Origin: Adenophora triphylla var. japonica
Lineage: Eukaryota; Streptophyta; Magnoliopsida; Asterales; Campanulaceae
Length of the DNA: 64,000 bases
Reading direction: 5' to 3'
Assembly (NCBI GenBank): GCA_022495995.1
Contig: JAFEMH010002448.1
Span: forward strand, 1 to 64,000
A model generated the notes under the pieces. That model was given only the letters and a program-made list of their open reading frames with translations, was not told the DNA's origin and searched no databases. Positions 22,937 to 35,210 of the stretch are shown here, in pieces (position 1 is the stretch's first letter; each line of letters starts with the position of its first letter). The translations under genes and the position numbers were made by a program.

Positions 22937-24451
22937 CCCGGGACCCAGCCTATCTCTAAGGCCCCGTATAGAATGACCCCTGCTGAACTCCGTGAGTTGA
23001 AGTCTCAGCTTCAGGAGTTATTAGATCGTGGTTTTATCAGACCTAGCGTGTCACCCTGGGGCATGCCGGTCTTGTTTGTGCGTAAGAAAGACGGGTCGTT
23101 GCGGCTGTGTATTGATTACCGACAGCTGAATCAAGTGACTGTCAAGAATAAGTATCCCCTACCCCATATAGATGATTTGTTCGATCAACTTCAGGGAGCT
23201 TCGGTTTTCTCGAAGCTTGATCTGCGTAGCGGTTATCACCAGTTGAAGGTGAGGGATGATGACATCCCAAAGACTGCTTTTCGAACCCGCTATGGCCACT
23301 ATGAGTTTGTGGTGATGCCATTTGGTTTGACCAATGCCCCATCCGTTTTTATGGACCTGATGAATCGGGTCTTCCGAGAGTATTTGGATCAGTTTGTGGT
23401 AGTATTTATCGATGATATCCTGGTTTATTCCAAGAGCCGGGAGGATCATAAGTGGCATTTGCGCGTTGTGTTGTCTATCCATAGGAAAGAGCAGCTCTAT
23501 GCGAAGTTCAGCAAGTGTGCGGTCTGGTTGTCGGAGGTGACTTTCCTTGGGCATGTTGTAACGGCGGACGGCATAGCGGTAGATCCTTCAAAAATAGAAG
23601 CTATAGTTAATTGGAAGCGACCTGAAACAGTTACTGAGGTTCGCAGTTTTCTGGGATTAGCCGGATACTACCGGCGATTTATTGAAGGATTTTCGAAGAT
23701 TGCGACACCCTTGACTAATTTGACCCAGAAGAAAACACCATTCGTATGGACAGAAAAATGTGAGAGCAGTTTTCAGGAGTTGAAGAGGCGATTGACATCA
23801 GCGCCAGTTTTGACGATACCTAATGTTCACGATGGATTTGTCATTTATAGTGACGCTTCACGCGAAGGTCTGGGCTGTGTCCTGATGCAGAATGGGAAAG
23901 TGGTTGCGTATGCTTCAAGAAAGTTGACTCCTTATGAACAGAATTACCCAACTCATGACTTGGAGCTGGCAGCTATTATATTTGCCCTTCACAAATGGAA
24001 GCATTATCTTTATGGAGCAAAGTTCGAGGTGTATACAGATCATAAGAGTTTAAAATATTTATTTTCCCAGAAAGAACTGAACCAGAGACAGAGAAGATGG
24101 ATGGAGAAACTTAAAGATTATGATTGCACTATTTTATATCACCCTGGCAAGGCAAATGTAGTAGCAGATGCCCTCAGCCGGAAAGTATATTTATCTCACT
24201 TGATGGTTAAAGAATGGAGGCTGTTAGAGGATGCTCGAGACTGGAATCCGTTACCCTCTGATCACGGAGTTATTTTTGCGAACTTGAAAGTTGTGCCAAC
24301 ATTATTGCAGCAGATTAAAGAGGCCCAAACTCGTGACCCGGAGATACAGAAGATTATTGGAGCACTCGATGGAAGTAAACCTGATTTTGCGTTGAATCAC
24401 GATGGAACATTGACCTTTCGTGGACGACTTTGTGTACCCGCTTGTGATTGA
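22937..24451 (+). pseudogene. Chromovirus reverse transcriptase and RNase H
   Basis: Open for about 500 codons. [52 protein letters not shown] (first Asp), [15 protein letters not shown], and [12 protein letters not shown] with the double Asp. RNase [42 protein letters not shown], and [10 protein letters not shown]. All catalytic residues are visible. The frame stops at TGA 24449-24451 (an Arg or Trp codon expected), before integrase. The natural polyprotein start is upstream of the MITE. Confidence 0.92.
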
Positions 24452-25726
24452 GTTAAACAAGCCCTACTCGAAGAAGCTCATAAATCAAGATATACCATGC
24501 ATCCCGGCAGTACAAAAATGTACCGTGACTTGAAGCAACACTATTGGTGGAATAATATGAAGAGGGAAATCGCAGAATTTGTTGCTCGTTGCCTGACTTG
24601 TCAGCTTGTAAAGACAGAATATCAGAAGCCTGCTGGACTATTACAACCTCTAGAGATACCTGAATGGAAATGGGAGCACATCGCGATGGACTTTGTTAGT
24701 GGATTACCTCGCACACCTCAGGGACATGATGCCATATGGGTTGTGATTGACAGATTGACTAAATCAGCCGACTTTATACCGATTGCTATGACTTATCCAT
24801 TGAGTCGACTTGCGAGCTTATATGTAAAATAGATTGTTAGATTACACTGTGTACCTGTCAGCATAGTGTCAGATCGAGATCCCATATTTACCTCCAGATT
24901 TTGGCAGGCACTGCAGCAGGCTATGGGGACAAAATTGAATATGAGCACAGCTTTTCATCCTCAGACAGATGGGCAATCAGAAAGACTAATTCAGATTTTA
25001 GAGGACATGTTGCGAACTTGTATAGTGGATTTCAAGGGTAGCTGGGAATCGAACTTGCCTTTAGTGGAATTTGCATATAATAACAGCTATCAGGCAAGCA
25101 TTGGAATGGCGCCTTATGAGGCATTGTATGGGCATAAATGTCGGTTACCGGTATGTTGGGATGAAGTTGGCGAAGCAAAACTTTGGGGACCAGAAATTAT
25201 TCAACAGACTGCCGACAGTATCAAGATAGTTAGAGAACGGCTCTTGGCAGCGCAGAGTCGGCAAAAGAGCTACGCGGATAATAGGCGTCGTGATCTAGAA
25301 TTTCAGGTAGGCGATCATGTCTTCTTAAAGGTGTCACCCAGGAGAGGGATGCGTAGATTTGGGCGCAAAGGCAAGTTGACCCCTCGCTTCATCGGGCCTT
25401 TTGAAATTTTGGAGAGAGTTGGTACTCTCGCATATCGTTTGGCGTTGCCACCTTCTATGTCGGAGGTGCATAACGTTTTTCATGTATCGATGCTTCGTAG
25501 ATATCTACCTGATGAGAGCCATGTTTTGAGTTATGATGACGTTGAGGTCCAACCTGATCTGACGTTCGTTGAGCAGCCTGTCGAGATATTAGATCGTAAG
25601 GAGCAGGTGCTGAGGAACAAGACCATCTCCATTGTGAAGGTCTTGTGGCGCAGCAAGACCGTTGAGGAGGCTACTTGGGAGCCTGAACAGGAGATGAGAG
25701 CAAAGTATCCGCATTTGTTTGCTTAA
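24452..25726 (+). pseudogene. Chromovirus integrase with chromodomain-like tail
   Basis: Zinc domain: HKSRYTMHPGSTKMYRDL with CLTC, the HHCC motif. Catalytic core: MDFVSGLPRT (Asp), [14 protein letters not shown] (Asp) and [13 protein letters not shown] (Glu). One stop, TAG at 24829-24831 (CAG expected), splits it. The C-terminus has [20 protein letters not shown], then [16 protein letters not shown] and [20 protein letters not shown], a chromodomain-like ending of Tekay/Del chromoviruses that targets integration to heterochromatin marks. It ends PHLFA-stop. Confidence 0.9.
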
Positions 25727-25788
25727 TTTGGTAAGTCTTATGTCTTTTGCAAAATTTGAAGACAAATTTTTATTTTAGGGGGTGAGGG

Positions 25789-27889
25789 TGTAACGCCCGA
25801 GGATCTCTTCCCTACTTGTGCTACTAGTTTAATTTAAGTAATATATTATTGTATGATTTTTATTTTTATATTGCTAGAAGATTTTGTGTAATTTTGGAGT
25901 TTTGATGCATGTTAGTCAATTGTGATACATGAATTTGAATTAGGCCTATTTAGTTGGTCTAATTAACTAAAGTGTTGAATTTGGGTTAGTTTTGAATCCC
26001 TTTTTGACTCGTTTGACTCATTGACTATTTTGGTTTAGTTTGACTGTGTTTATTCTTATGGTGTGCTCGGGTGAATGATCGAAGTGGTCGGTTTAAAAGA
26101 AATACTTTTGTGTTATCTTTGGATTCCGTTAAAATAATAATAAAACTACGTTTGATATAAAATTTTTGATTTGAGAAATATTATTTAATTGTTTTTTTGT
26201 TGTGAAATTACGTAAATTTGATTTGAGAAAGTTTTAAGTTTGTGAACTTTAACAAATAAATTTATTGAAATACCACTTTTGACATATTTGACTAATTAAT
26301 ATGTTACTAATTTTTCCTTTATCCTTATTAGTTTAAAGGATAATCTTTGTAGTAAAATTTTAGTTTGACTAAGTTATATTTTATTAACTTTTAGGTTTAA
26401 TATATTAATATTAGAAAATAAAGGAATGGTACCAAATTGTTTGTAATGTAATTTCTTCTTGGGTTGTCCATTTGCTTGGGGTTGGTCCGTTCCATTGCTT
26501 GGGCTTTTGCGGCCCACCTTAAAAATTAAATTGAAGATAAATAGAGAGAGTTCAAGAGAGGTCATATTTACCTCTTACTTTATTTTCTTTTCTTTCTTTC
26601 TTTCTTCTTTCCTTCTTTCCTTCTTGCTTTATTTTCTTTTCTTTCTTTCTTCTTTCCTCCTTTCACAGCCGAGAGAGTAGGAGGAGATTTAGTGGAGATC
26701 AAATTACCAAGTCTCCAAATTCACTTAAAAATTTTCTTCTTAGCCTGTGTGTGTACCGAGAGAGAGAGAGAGAATGATAGTAATTTCTTTTGGGTGAATT
26801 TTTGAAGATTTCAACCCCGTTTCCAAATTCAACTTTGTAGAAGTGTTGAGCCCGACGAGGGAAGCAGTATAGCACCATTTTCTCGTACTTTAATCGTTAG
26901 AAATTGGTCAATTTGGTAAGTTACTCTTTCCCTTGTTTTTGATTTAAATGGTAATACTCAATCCCTAAGGAAAATAGGGATTATGCTGGGTAGGGATTGA
27001 GTATTACCTACTAGTATGTGTTTAATTCATTTCAAGTATGTGATTAATTATACTTTGAATTATATACTCTTATATCTATGAATTTAGAGTGATTGTGTTG
27101 TTAAATAATGGAATTAATTGTTGTATAAATGATTTGTTACAATGATAATTATAGAGTTGATTCATGATTATGTGGGTTGGTGTTCTGAGTTGGATATTAA
27201 TTCATGTAAATATCCTGCTAAAAATTTGTGCATAAATGTGTGTATGTAGTATGTGTGAGTATGTTGAGAACAAATATACACCTTAATAAAAGGTTAATTA
27301 TTTAAACTTGAACATAAGAGAAAGCCCGGCCGGCATTGTTGTTATAGCCGAATTTGAGCAATATAGCACAATTCAAATGGCTATTGTTTCGGATTACGAT
27401 ATCCGGTGGATTGCGCCCAAGATTAATAAGACTTGGCTCTGTTGATGAAAATGATAATGATAAAAGAATAACAAAATTTTGGAATGGTTTTGTTTATTGA
27501 ATTATTGAGTGAAATTTGTGCGTCGGAATGCCTACGTGTGATGCATTATTGTGATATATGGAGATTAAATGTTTAATTGATATTGTTTAAATTCAGTAAC
27601 TTACTGAGTATTTTAATACTCATATGTACTATATTTTCTTGTCCTTATTTTTCTTAGGGTCTTCTCTGGGAGATAGCTCGAAGAAAGGCACCGGCGAGTC
27701 TTGAGGATAGTTGGGAAACTTTTTGGGGTAGGTTGTGAACCTTGTGTAATATTTTGATGGTTGTAGAGATAAATTCCTGATGATGTTCTTTTGTTGGAAA
27801 ACAATTCTAGTTTGTAAATATTAAACCTTATTCTTTTGTGGCTTTGGTGGTCATAGTATTGTAGTAAAAATATCTCTTGTATTTAAGTC
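25789..27889 (+). mobile_element. 3' LTR of the chromovirus element, distal end lost
   Basis: Starts TGTAACGCCCGAGG after the polypurine TTTTAGGGGGTGAGGG. Collinear with the 5' LTR until TATTTAAGTCTT near 27889. After that, instead of the expected last 90 or so bp, a second copy of TTGTTGGAAAACAATTC (first copy near 27792) and a shuffled AATTCCTGATGATG piece follow. The (GA)n run is short (26757-26774). Confidence 0.9.
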
Positions 27890-28844
27890 TTTTGTTGGAA
27901 AACAATTCTAGTTTGTAAATATTAAATTCCTGATGATGTTATGAATATTATGTATTCATAACAAGTTTTAGAATTGCGTAGAAATAATTAATTTTTTTTT
28001 AAATAATGGTCAAAGTTTGATTTAGTTGTACATGAAAATTAAAGTAAACAAATTTTTGGGGATGGAGAAAGTAACTGACAATAGTTTAATTATCTTAAGT
28101 GTTGCAGCAAGAAGAGGGAGGCACGGCAATTGATACTTAATTCAATTATCAGACCGCGTCTTGACTGTTATGTATGTATATATTCCGTTTTTTGTTGTTG
28201 TGTTTCTTAGAAAAATATCAGAAAAAAGAAAGAAGAAGAAACCTATAGTATAAATGGAAGGGGTGTTTGCTACGGTTTTTTGAACAGTTTTAATGGTCGA
28301 AATTTCCATTTTGCCCTCACTGTTTTGTTTCTTTCCCATTTTGTCCTTAATTTTTTTTTAATTTAAAAAAAAAATTAAAAAAATCACGCGCCGAACACGG
28401 GCATGTACTAGTGTCTTATAAATTGACACGATTAATCCTCTCTCTCTCTCACGGACCAGTCAAAAAAATTGAAAAAGAAAACATTGAACAAGATGAGTTG
28501 ACATGGACTATGACTCATGTTCAATATGACATCGTGGACAATAGGGATTGTGACATTGATCTATTAAGGAATCAAGCTTTGATGTTATATTTAATTGGGT
28601 GAACATAATGACTTTCTAGAGATCACTTATGTCTTGTGAGGTTGATGTTTCAACTTACTACCAACATAAAATATAATTTCTAAAGGGTCACACACATAGA
28701 ACGGATGAAAATTGGATTTTGGACTCTTCATGACTCGTGACTATGGGCACGACTCGTGCTCTCAATTAGCACGAGTAGTTTTTTGGTCACGACTCATTTC
28801 CACGACTTGATGTTGTCAGAAGGGTTGTATCGCGCGAGACACGC
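27890..28844. other. Unassigned AT-rich stretch between elements
   Basis: Begins with shuffled chromovirus LTR pieces (27890-27945). The remainder has no gene I can support. It holds an inverted repeat GCACGACTCGTGC at 28747-28759 with nearby ACGAGT and CACGACTC copies, which resembles the inverted repeats of Tat-type LTRs; this may be a broken LTR truncated by element 1 at 28845. Confidence 0.4.
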
Positions 28845-30972
28845 TGTAAGTACCCAAATCCGGATCGTCAAAATCCGTCAGAAAGTTAACTGAAATCCGT
28901 TAAACTGGCCCGCTCCATGTTAACCGGAACCCGTTAAGCTCCCTGTTGCCAAGCCAACGAGACGTCCCGGGACTGCCCGTGCATCCCGACGTCCAAGCGT
29001 ACTCAACACACGTCATCGCATGTAAAAGTACGGCTTTTCCTGAAAAACGCACTTTCCGGCACTTTCCGGGGGCATTTCGGACATTTTTCGGACTGTTATT
29101 TAAAAACGAATAAAACTGGGGCCCGGGAACGAACTCCCACAAATCCTGGTGAGTCAAGGGACACGTGGCATGCATGCCACCTCCCTCTAGTCACCCTTCA
29201 ATCAGAAATCAAAGAGAAAAGACAAAAATACCCCTGGATTGCAGACTCAGTCCGGCCGGACTCATTTGCAGATTTTCAGAAATTGCCAACAAGTCCCTCC
29301 AATTGCCAAGATACCACAAAACCCCCTCAATTTCAGGTTAAGTCCGTCCGGACTCTTCATGAAATTACCCCTATAAATACCAAGGCTGTCAAAGCCAGAA
29401 AGGAGAAGAAAATCACTCTCCATTTTCACCCTTGCCACGGTCCAAACCAGTTTCACCCCCTCACGAGCTCCCGTTTCGTCTCGATTCGCGTGAAACCTAC
29501 GTATTTCGATCAAATACGCCCCTCACCACCTTGAAACACCATCCCAAGTCACTTTCCGTATCCCGTATACACCCCCGAGCCAAAGGAGTCGACCCTAGCC
29601 ATAGGTATAACTCCCTCTCTCTAATCTCTCGTTCCGTCTCGGTTTACGCGCCAGTCGCTACAACCGTTTCGAACGAACATCGTTGAAATGTAGACGCCTC
29701 CGTCTAACGGGGTCCGATACGTTTTAGCCCCTAGATCCTCTTCTCTTCCCGTAAGAGAAGTAATCTCGGGTTAAAACGGCGTTCCGACCCCGTTCCGTTT
29801 ACTTTTACGTCATTTACAATTCCGGATCGATCGATCCGTCGATCGTCATTTAAATTTCTGTCATTTACAATTCCGGACCGTTTGATCCGTCGAACGTCAT
29901 TTACATTTCATGCAACTTTACAACTCCGAGCCGTTTGGCTCGTTGATCGTACTTTACAATTCCGGATCGTTTGATTCCGTCGATACCGCACTTTAAATAC
30001 TGTCATTTACAAAGTCCGACCCGTTTGGATCGTGATAGTATTTACTTTTAAAAAGTCCGAGTCGCAACCCGATTCGTTGATTGCATGTCATTTAATACGT
30101 TTTTCCCGTAAAATCGTTAACAATGTAATGCCCGGTTCAAAACCGGAGTTCGACCTTCGAACTCTCTTTTAAAACGCGCGAAATGACGTTTGGCATCCAA
30201 ACGCTCATCTTCAAACTTAAAAGCCGACTTTTAATGTTCAAAATCATTTAATACGTTTTTCCGTAAAATCGTTAACAATGACAATCCCGGTTCAAAACCG
30301 GAGTTCGACCTTCAAACTCTCTTTCAAAATGCGCGAAATGACGTTTGGCCTCCAAACGCTCATCTTCAAACTAAAAGCCAACTTTTGACACTCAAAATCA
30401 TTTAACACGTTTTTCCGTAAAATCGTTAACAATTACAATCCCGGTTCAAAACCGGAGTTCGACCTTCGAACTCTCTTTCAAAACTCAAAATCCGACGTTT
30501 GTCATTCAAACACTGGTCTTTTCAAACAAATCACCTAATCAACGTTTGACATTCAAACCAATATTAAGCTTGTCATTCAAGCCCCCATTTCAAAATGCAA
30601 ACACACACACACACACACGATTTTGAGAAAGGTAGAAAGACTCGTCATACGAGACGTTTCGGGTGATCTCGTAATACTCTTCCCGAAACGTAACGTGACC
30701 TCCGAACTTAAAAATCTCTGGTACTCAAAAAGCTTTTTACTCGTTTTTGCTACCAATAAAAATGACACCCCATTTTCAAAGCCTTTTCCTAAGTTTTTGC
30801 TACCAATAAAAACGACACCATTTTCACAAAAGCCGTTTTTCAACGTTTGGGCTCAAAATACAAAAACCGCGTGGCGACTCCTCTTCCTTCCCGAAAGCGA
30901 GGTCTCAGACACCAACCCTCCGCGAAAGACAACCGCTTCTTCGCCGCCGCGTGAAAATCCCGGGAAATTTCA
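28845..30972 (+). mobile_element. 5' LTR of element 1
   Basis: TGTAAGTACCCAAATCC start; ends GGGAAATTTCA. Collinear with the LTR at 2953-5114. Promoter motifs at 29249-29379, CATTTACAATTCCGGATCG-type repeats (about 29810-30010), repeated blocks with GTTCAAAACCGGAGTTCGAC (three times, 30134-30460), (CA)n at 30598-30619, and TGGCGACTCC at 30872-30881. Confidence 0.92.
29249..29379 (+). promoter_or_regulatory. Element 1 LTR promoter: two palindromes and a TATA box
   Basis: AGTCCGGCCGGACT (29249-29262, perfect) and AGTCCGTCCGGACT (29341-29354, one mismatch pair), then TATAAATA at 29372-29379, 17 bp after the second palindrome. The same motif recurs at 61800-61813 ahead of the antisense gene. Confidence 0.65.
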
Positions 30973-30974
30973 GT

Positions 30975-30992
30975 TGGCGATTCCGCTGGGGA
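30975..30992 (+). other. Element 1 primer-binding site, tRNA-Arg type
   Basis: TGGCGATTCCGCTGGGGA lies 2 nt after the LTR. It is complementary to a tRNA 3' end of the form TCCCCAGCGGARTCGCCA, which I assign to tRNA-Arg from memory of the GACTCCG acceptor stem; Ogre elements use tRNA-Arg. Element 2 has the same site with one base different. Confidence 0.8.
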
Positions 30993-32352
30993 ATTGGATA
31001 CTTTTTTCAAAACTGTCGTTGTTTAAAAAAAAAAGCCTTCCGTGGGTCAAACTTTCGTTTACCCTTCCTTGTTTTCGTGTGCGTGTGTTACCTTAAACCT
31101 CGAACGGTTTTTTTTCAAAGGCATTACATTGTCGTCTTTTCAAAATCATACCATGTTTGTGCATCCCCATTCATGTTTAATTTTCATGCTATCTTTTGAA
31201 CTGCGCATCAAAATTCTTTAAAACACATTCTGAAAAATCTCTGTTTTACTCAGAAAAAAAAGAATTTTAGTGACCGCACACTACTCGCACTTGCTGCCTC
31301 GGTACACCGTACTTCAAGTGCACTTGCTGCCTCGGTACACTGCACACTACGACCCGTAACCCGGGATGGCCTTATCAGTTGCACCTCGGTTGGTATGCCA
31401 GCCACCTTTCGAGGGCGCACGGGGTCGTCCCAAACAGCCCATCCTAGCCCGTGTAAGCCATGCACACTTTGTGTCACACTTCGTCCGAGACCCCGATTGG
31501 TTTTTGGCTTAGTTCGTGTCATAAAGCCTAAGTGTATGTTTTTTTACGCCGGGTTCCGCCACGAGTCAAGCTCGAGAGGTTGAGACCGAAGGTCGTTCCC
31601 GACCCGAAGTCTTGAGCTTTTCAGCCTTGACTTTGACGCGGAGCTTTGCCAAAAAATATACCTGAAGGTTCAATGTGACACCGTGTCACCAAACCCTCAC
31701 CGTATGCACTGTGCCAGCCACAATTTGGCCAACGCCAAAAGCTAAGGTCTCTCGCGCAAGCGAGTCAGGAGAGGTCATGCCGAAATTTTGGCACGATCCC
31801 CGCCTTAACTTAAGGACTTTGACTTCGACTGTGGCCCGTGCGTCACATACGTTGGAAGTTTGCGTGACCAGCTAGCCTTAAGTTCACTTTTTTGTTTGTC
31901 GGTGGAACTCGCTTGCCTTATAGGACCTCTCTCGGGATAGTTCGTCCCGAGAAAGATGATCTACAAATGGAAATGAGGGGCTTATAAGCGTAGTGACGAG
32001 ATCCACTGATTAGAGCTCTAAGGTTAGTTGCGAAAAAGAAGACACGCTCTTTTCCAACCAATTAGGACTCTGAGAAAACGCGTTTTAAGTAAACATTAAT
32101 CGGTAACTGCACATTGCACAAGCCCGAAACCTTGAGCCAAATCCCCTTTTCCGAAGCCTAAACCCTTCCTTTCGTTCCCTGCAGCGAGCAGAAAGTGGTT
32201 CAGATTTTCGGTCGGCGCCTCGTCGAGAATTACGGTAACGGCAACGTCGAGCAGTTCTTCGGTTCCCTCGGTTCCCTCGGCCCGGAATTTCCGACATGTC
32301 TAGCTCACCGAGAAATCGTGACGGGACGGACCCCCGCCACCGGTAACGAGAT
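30993..32352 (+). other. Element 1 leader, 1.4 kb
   Basis: No supported gene. It contains a short direct repeat GCACTTGCTGCCTCGGTACA (near 31288 and 31321); the antisense of this repeat's flank resembles the leader of element 2 near 50530. Confidence 0.5.
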
Positions 32353-33690
32353 ATGACTTTGGAAGAAGCCATCCGGTCTTGTGAGGTTCACAAGAGGCAG
32401 AAAGAAGATCAGCAGAATTTCGTGGTATAGCTTCTGAATGAGCGAGGTATAGCAGCTATCCCCCAGTCAGACGATACTTTCGTCCTTGTCGAGGATGACG
32501 ATTCCCCGAAACCAGTTCCTCAAACCTTCATCCAGGTTCCTCCCCCGCCAACATACGGGATGCCTTCGAACCAAGGAAACAGCCGACCTAGGCTCCATAT
32601 TGCCACCTCTCAGGGCAACCCTGTCATATTTGGCCAGCCCAGTGCTACTCCCATCGCTCAATACCACCAGCGCACCGCTGGACCATCTCAGACAGATGCC
32701 AACATCCTTCAATACCCTCCTGGGTTCATCCCATTGCCTATACATGAATCCCAAAACACCGGGGACAAACCCCGGTACAGTTCAGAAAAGGCCCCCATAT
32801 ATTCGCATATATCAAGCCTTCCACCTCCAATCACTACCGCTCACGTGGTAGCACCCGGCGCCGAGCCTCAAAGTCCACCACTGGACCTAACCTTAGCCTG
32901 GATGGTCAAACAGATGAAAGACCTGAAAGCCACCATGAGCAGCTCAAAGCAGGAAACGCTCAAATCCACAGATCCGGGAATGGTCACGCCTCTCCCAGCC
33001 AAGTTCAGAATGCCGGAGATGGACCGATTCGACGGAACCGAATGTCCTCAAACGTATGTCGACACCTACGTTCTCGGCATGAGAGCGAAAGGAGCAACCC
33101 TCCAGCAAATGGCCGACCACTTCCAGCATACGCTTAAAAGTTCAGCGTTACGATGGTTTCTGAGGGTCAAGCCTGCGGATCGCCACACTTGGGATCAGAT
33201 CAGTAACATCTTCCTAGAGCGGTACAGATCCAATCTAGAGTGGGAGACGAGTCGTGAGGACTTAATCACCACTGAACAGAAAGCGGATGAAAGTGTCGGG
33301 GAATTCTACAAGAGGTGGAGTTGGAAACTCTCCGAAATCATGGAGCCACTCTCCAAGGATGAACAGATGCGGATCTTCAAGTCCTGCTTAAGACCGTCCA
33401 TCAGAACTCTCATCAGTCATCATTACTTCCCAGATCTCCGGGCCATGGTCAATGCCGGCTCACAGTTCGAGAAGGATCTCAAGGAAAAGTTGGCTACTAC
33501 ACAGCCATACAGATACCGATCGGCAGTTGCATTCAATCCCACACCGGCCCCCGGCAAAGGGAAAGATACGTCTGTCAACTACATCCATCGGGGACGGCGG
33601 TTGGGCAACGAAACCCGATCCCACAAAGCAACAATTCCACTCAGAAGCAGCCTGCCGTACACTTTGACAAGTTTGACATGCCGCTGAGCA
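32353..33690 (+). pseudogene. Element 1 gag
   Basis: I choose ATG 32353 (MTLEEAIRSCEVHKRQ) because it is in frame with the main open stretch from 32560; a TAG at 32428-32430 (CAG expected) lies between. The core is retrotrans_gag: MPEMDRFDGTECPQTYVDTY, HTLKSSALRWFLRVKPADRH, ISNIFLERYRSNLEWETSRE, VGEFYKRWSWKLSEIMEPLS. The N-terminal third is Pro- and Gln-rich. After about 33590 the frame runs into unrelated residues and stops at 33685-33687; the natural continuation is in another frame. Confidence 0.85.
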
Positions 33691-34117
33691 AGATGCTGGA
33701 AGGGTTAATCAAGGAAGGTCTCCTTAAGCCGATTGCAAATTACAAACCGAAGACTCCGGTAGTCAACGCGGAAGTACTGCGCCTTCCATCAGTATCACGG
33801 CCATACCACCGACAACTGTGTGGGGGTTACAATATGAAATCCAGAACCTGATAGAGGAAGGCAAATTAGAGCATCCCCGTGGGCCCAATACAGTCGGAAA
33901 CCCTTTTCCGAACAATTACAGTGTGAATTCCATTGAATGGGTGCCCAAGAAGATTGCCGCAGAGCCAGTTTCTTCGCCCCTTCCAGCCGGGTCCTCATCA
34001 AATGTCCACATCAGCTACAATGTTTGTGGCCCGCTCAGCTTGCACAGGTATGAGTCCCAGACACGGTCCGGAGCAATCCTCAGAAAACGAGAAGAAGAAG
34101 TCCTCTCAATGTAAACC
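33655..34117 (+). pseudogene. Element 1 gag C-terminal part with a C/H cluster
   Basis: Shifted-frame continuation: VHFDKFDMPLSKMLEGLIKE, then YCAFHQYHGHTTDNC (33774-33818), a C-x3-H-x4-H-x4-C arrangement typical of Tat gag tails, then LQYEIQNLIEEGKLEHPRG. Two frame changes separate the pieces. Confidence 0.7.
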
Positions 34118-34373
34118 GAGAGAAAGATACGAAGGCTGAGACACCGGTGTGGGTACACTCGGAGAGCCATCCGGGAGGTTCGACTACTACGTACTCTACT
34201 CCGGCCGAGTCCTCCCTTCCTCCAGGCCATGCGGCTTTAGAGCGGTGAGAGAGGTGGGAAAGCCGAAAAGCCTGGCGACAACGAGTTCGGACCTTGGGAC
34301 ACCGGAATACCTCGGATCTTGATGATCTTCTTGCCGGTCGAAGCCTAACCCCGCGGGATCGGCGAGGTTCAAT
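34118..34373 (+). other. Degenerate link between gag and protease 1
   Basis: Broken coding sequence. GEPSGRFDYYVLYS (near 34158) has a counterpart GEPSGGFDYYVLYS in element 2 (minus strand, near 48740-48780), so the segment was once conserved coding DNA. Confidence 0.5.
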
Positions 34374-35210
34374 TTGTCCAGCTTCCGAGCACGGACTGGC
34401 AAAGGAAGATCAAGGTCAGCTTGGCACTCGCACTCGATCAACGTGCTAACCAAGGGCGGCAACCGTCACAAACAGCCTCAACGCAATCCCGAGGCTCCAG
34501 CAAAGGCTTTACCTCGCAAGAGGAAGACAGGAAACGGATGGCTTGATGACTCCACTTCTCCGAATAGGGACGAGATCTACGATTCCCGGCTATATGGTAG
34601 TATGATCACTTTTTGTGACGAAGACCTCCCGAGAGATGCCTCGGGGCACAACGAAGCTCTATACATCACTCTCAAGCTCAACACCATATCACTCCCCGGA
34701 GTATTGGTAGACAACGGGTCCGCCATTAACGTCCTCCCTCTCAGCATGATGCGAGCTCTACTCATCAACGAAAGCCACCTGATTCCGTCAGCCCGGACTA
34801 TCAAGGCCTACGACAGCATGTCTCGTCCCATCCTGGGGACGGTGACTCTGGAGCTCTGGTTCGAAACCCAGATGGTGCCAGCAAAATTCCACGTGATGGA
34901 CATTCCATCCGAATTCACAGCTCTGTTGGGACGCCCTTGGCTACATCACATAAAAGCCATAGCCTCCACTCTCCATCAGTACGTTAAGTTCATTAACCGG
35001 CAGGGAGATCTTGAAGTCATCAGAGGGGACAGTTTCCTCATAGGAAACGAAGCTGAGACAGCAGCCAAGCGTGCCCGCAGCCAGGCACCGGGGCTACCTC
35101 CTTCAAATCAACCAAGGGACTACCGGGGCAAATCTCATCAGAATCCCTCAGAGTCCGGAGATGATAACTACGTCAACGTACTCAAGCAGGCAGACCCTGA
35201 AGCAGTCTGA
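34374..35210 (+). pseudogene. Element 1 protease 1 (retropepsin-like)
   Basis: YGSMITFCDEDLPRD, then ALYITLKLNTISLPGVLVDN, with active-site motif VDNGSAINVLPLSM (Asp-Asn-Gly-Ser), then IKAYDSMSRPILGTVTLELW and LLGRPWLHHIKAIASTLHQY. This is the Tat/Ogre protease form. A linker with DDNYVNVLKQADPEAV ends at TGA 35208-35210 (CGA expected). The same linker follows the protease of element 2, so the boundary is natural. The protease would process Gag-Pol. Confidence 0.85.

Larger units (their letters stand above)
18588..27889 (+). mobile_element. Ty3/gypsy retrotransposon, chromovirus (Tekay/Del-like)
   Basis: 5' LTR, tRNA-Met primer site, gag, protease, RT-RNase H, integrase with a chromodomain-like tail, polypurine tract, 3' LTR. 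Integrase lies after RNase H, the gypsy order. The two LTRs are very similar over their shared 2.1 kb, differing mainly in a (GA)n run and scattered bases, so insertion is fairly recent. The 3' LTR lacks its last stretch, so the downstream target duplication is gone; the upstream flank is GAATG (18583-18587). It inserted into the copia 3' LTR. It is disabled by stops and a MITE. Confidence 0.93.

Noticed and set aside
28142..28602. Possible small host genes
   Set aside because: Short frames of about 65 codons in AT-rich DNA with no recognisable motif, promoter or homologue within the window.
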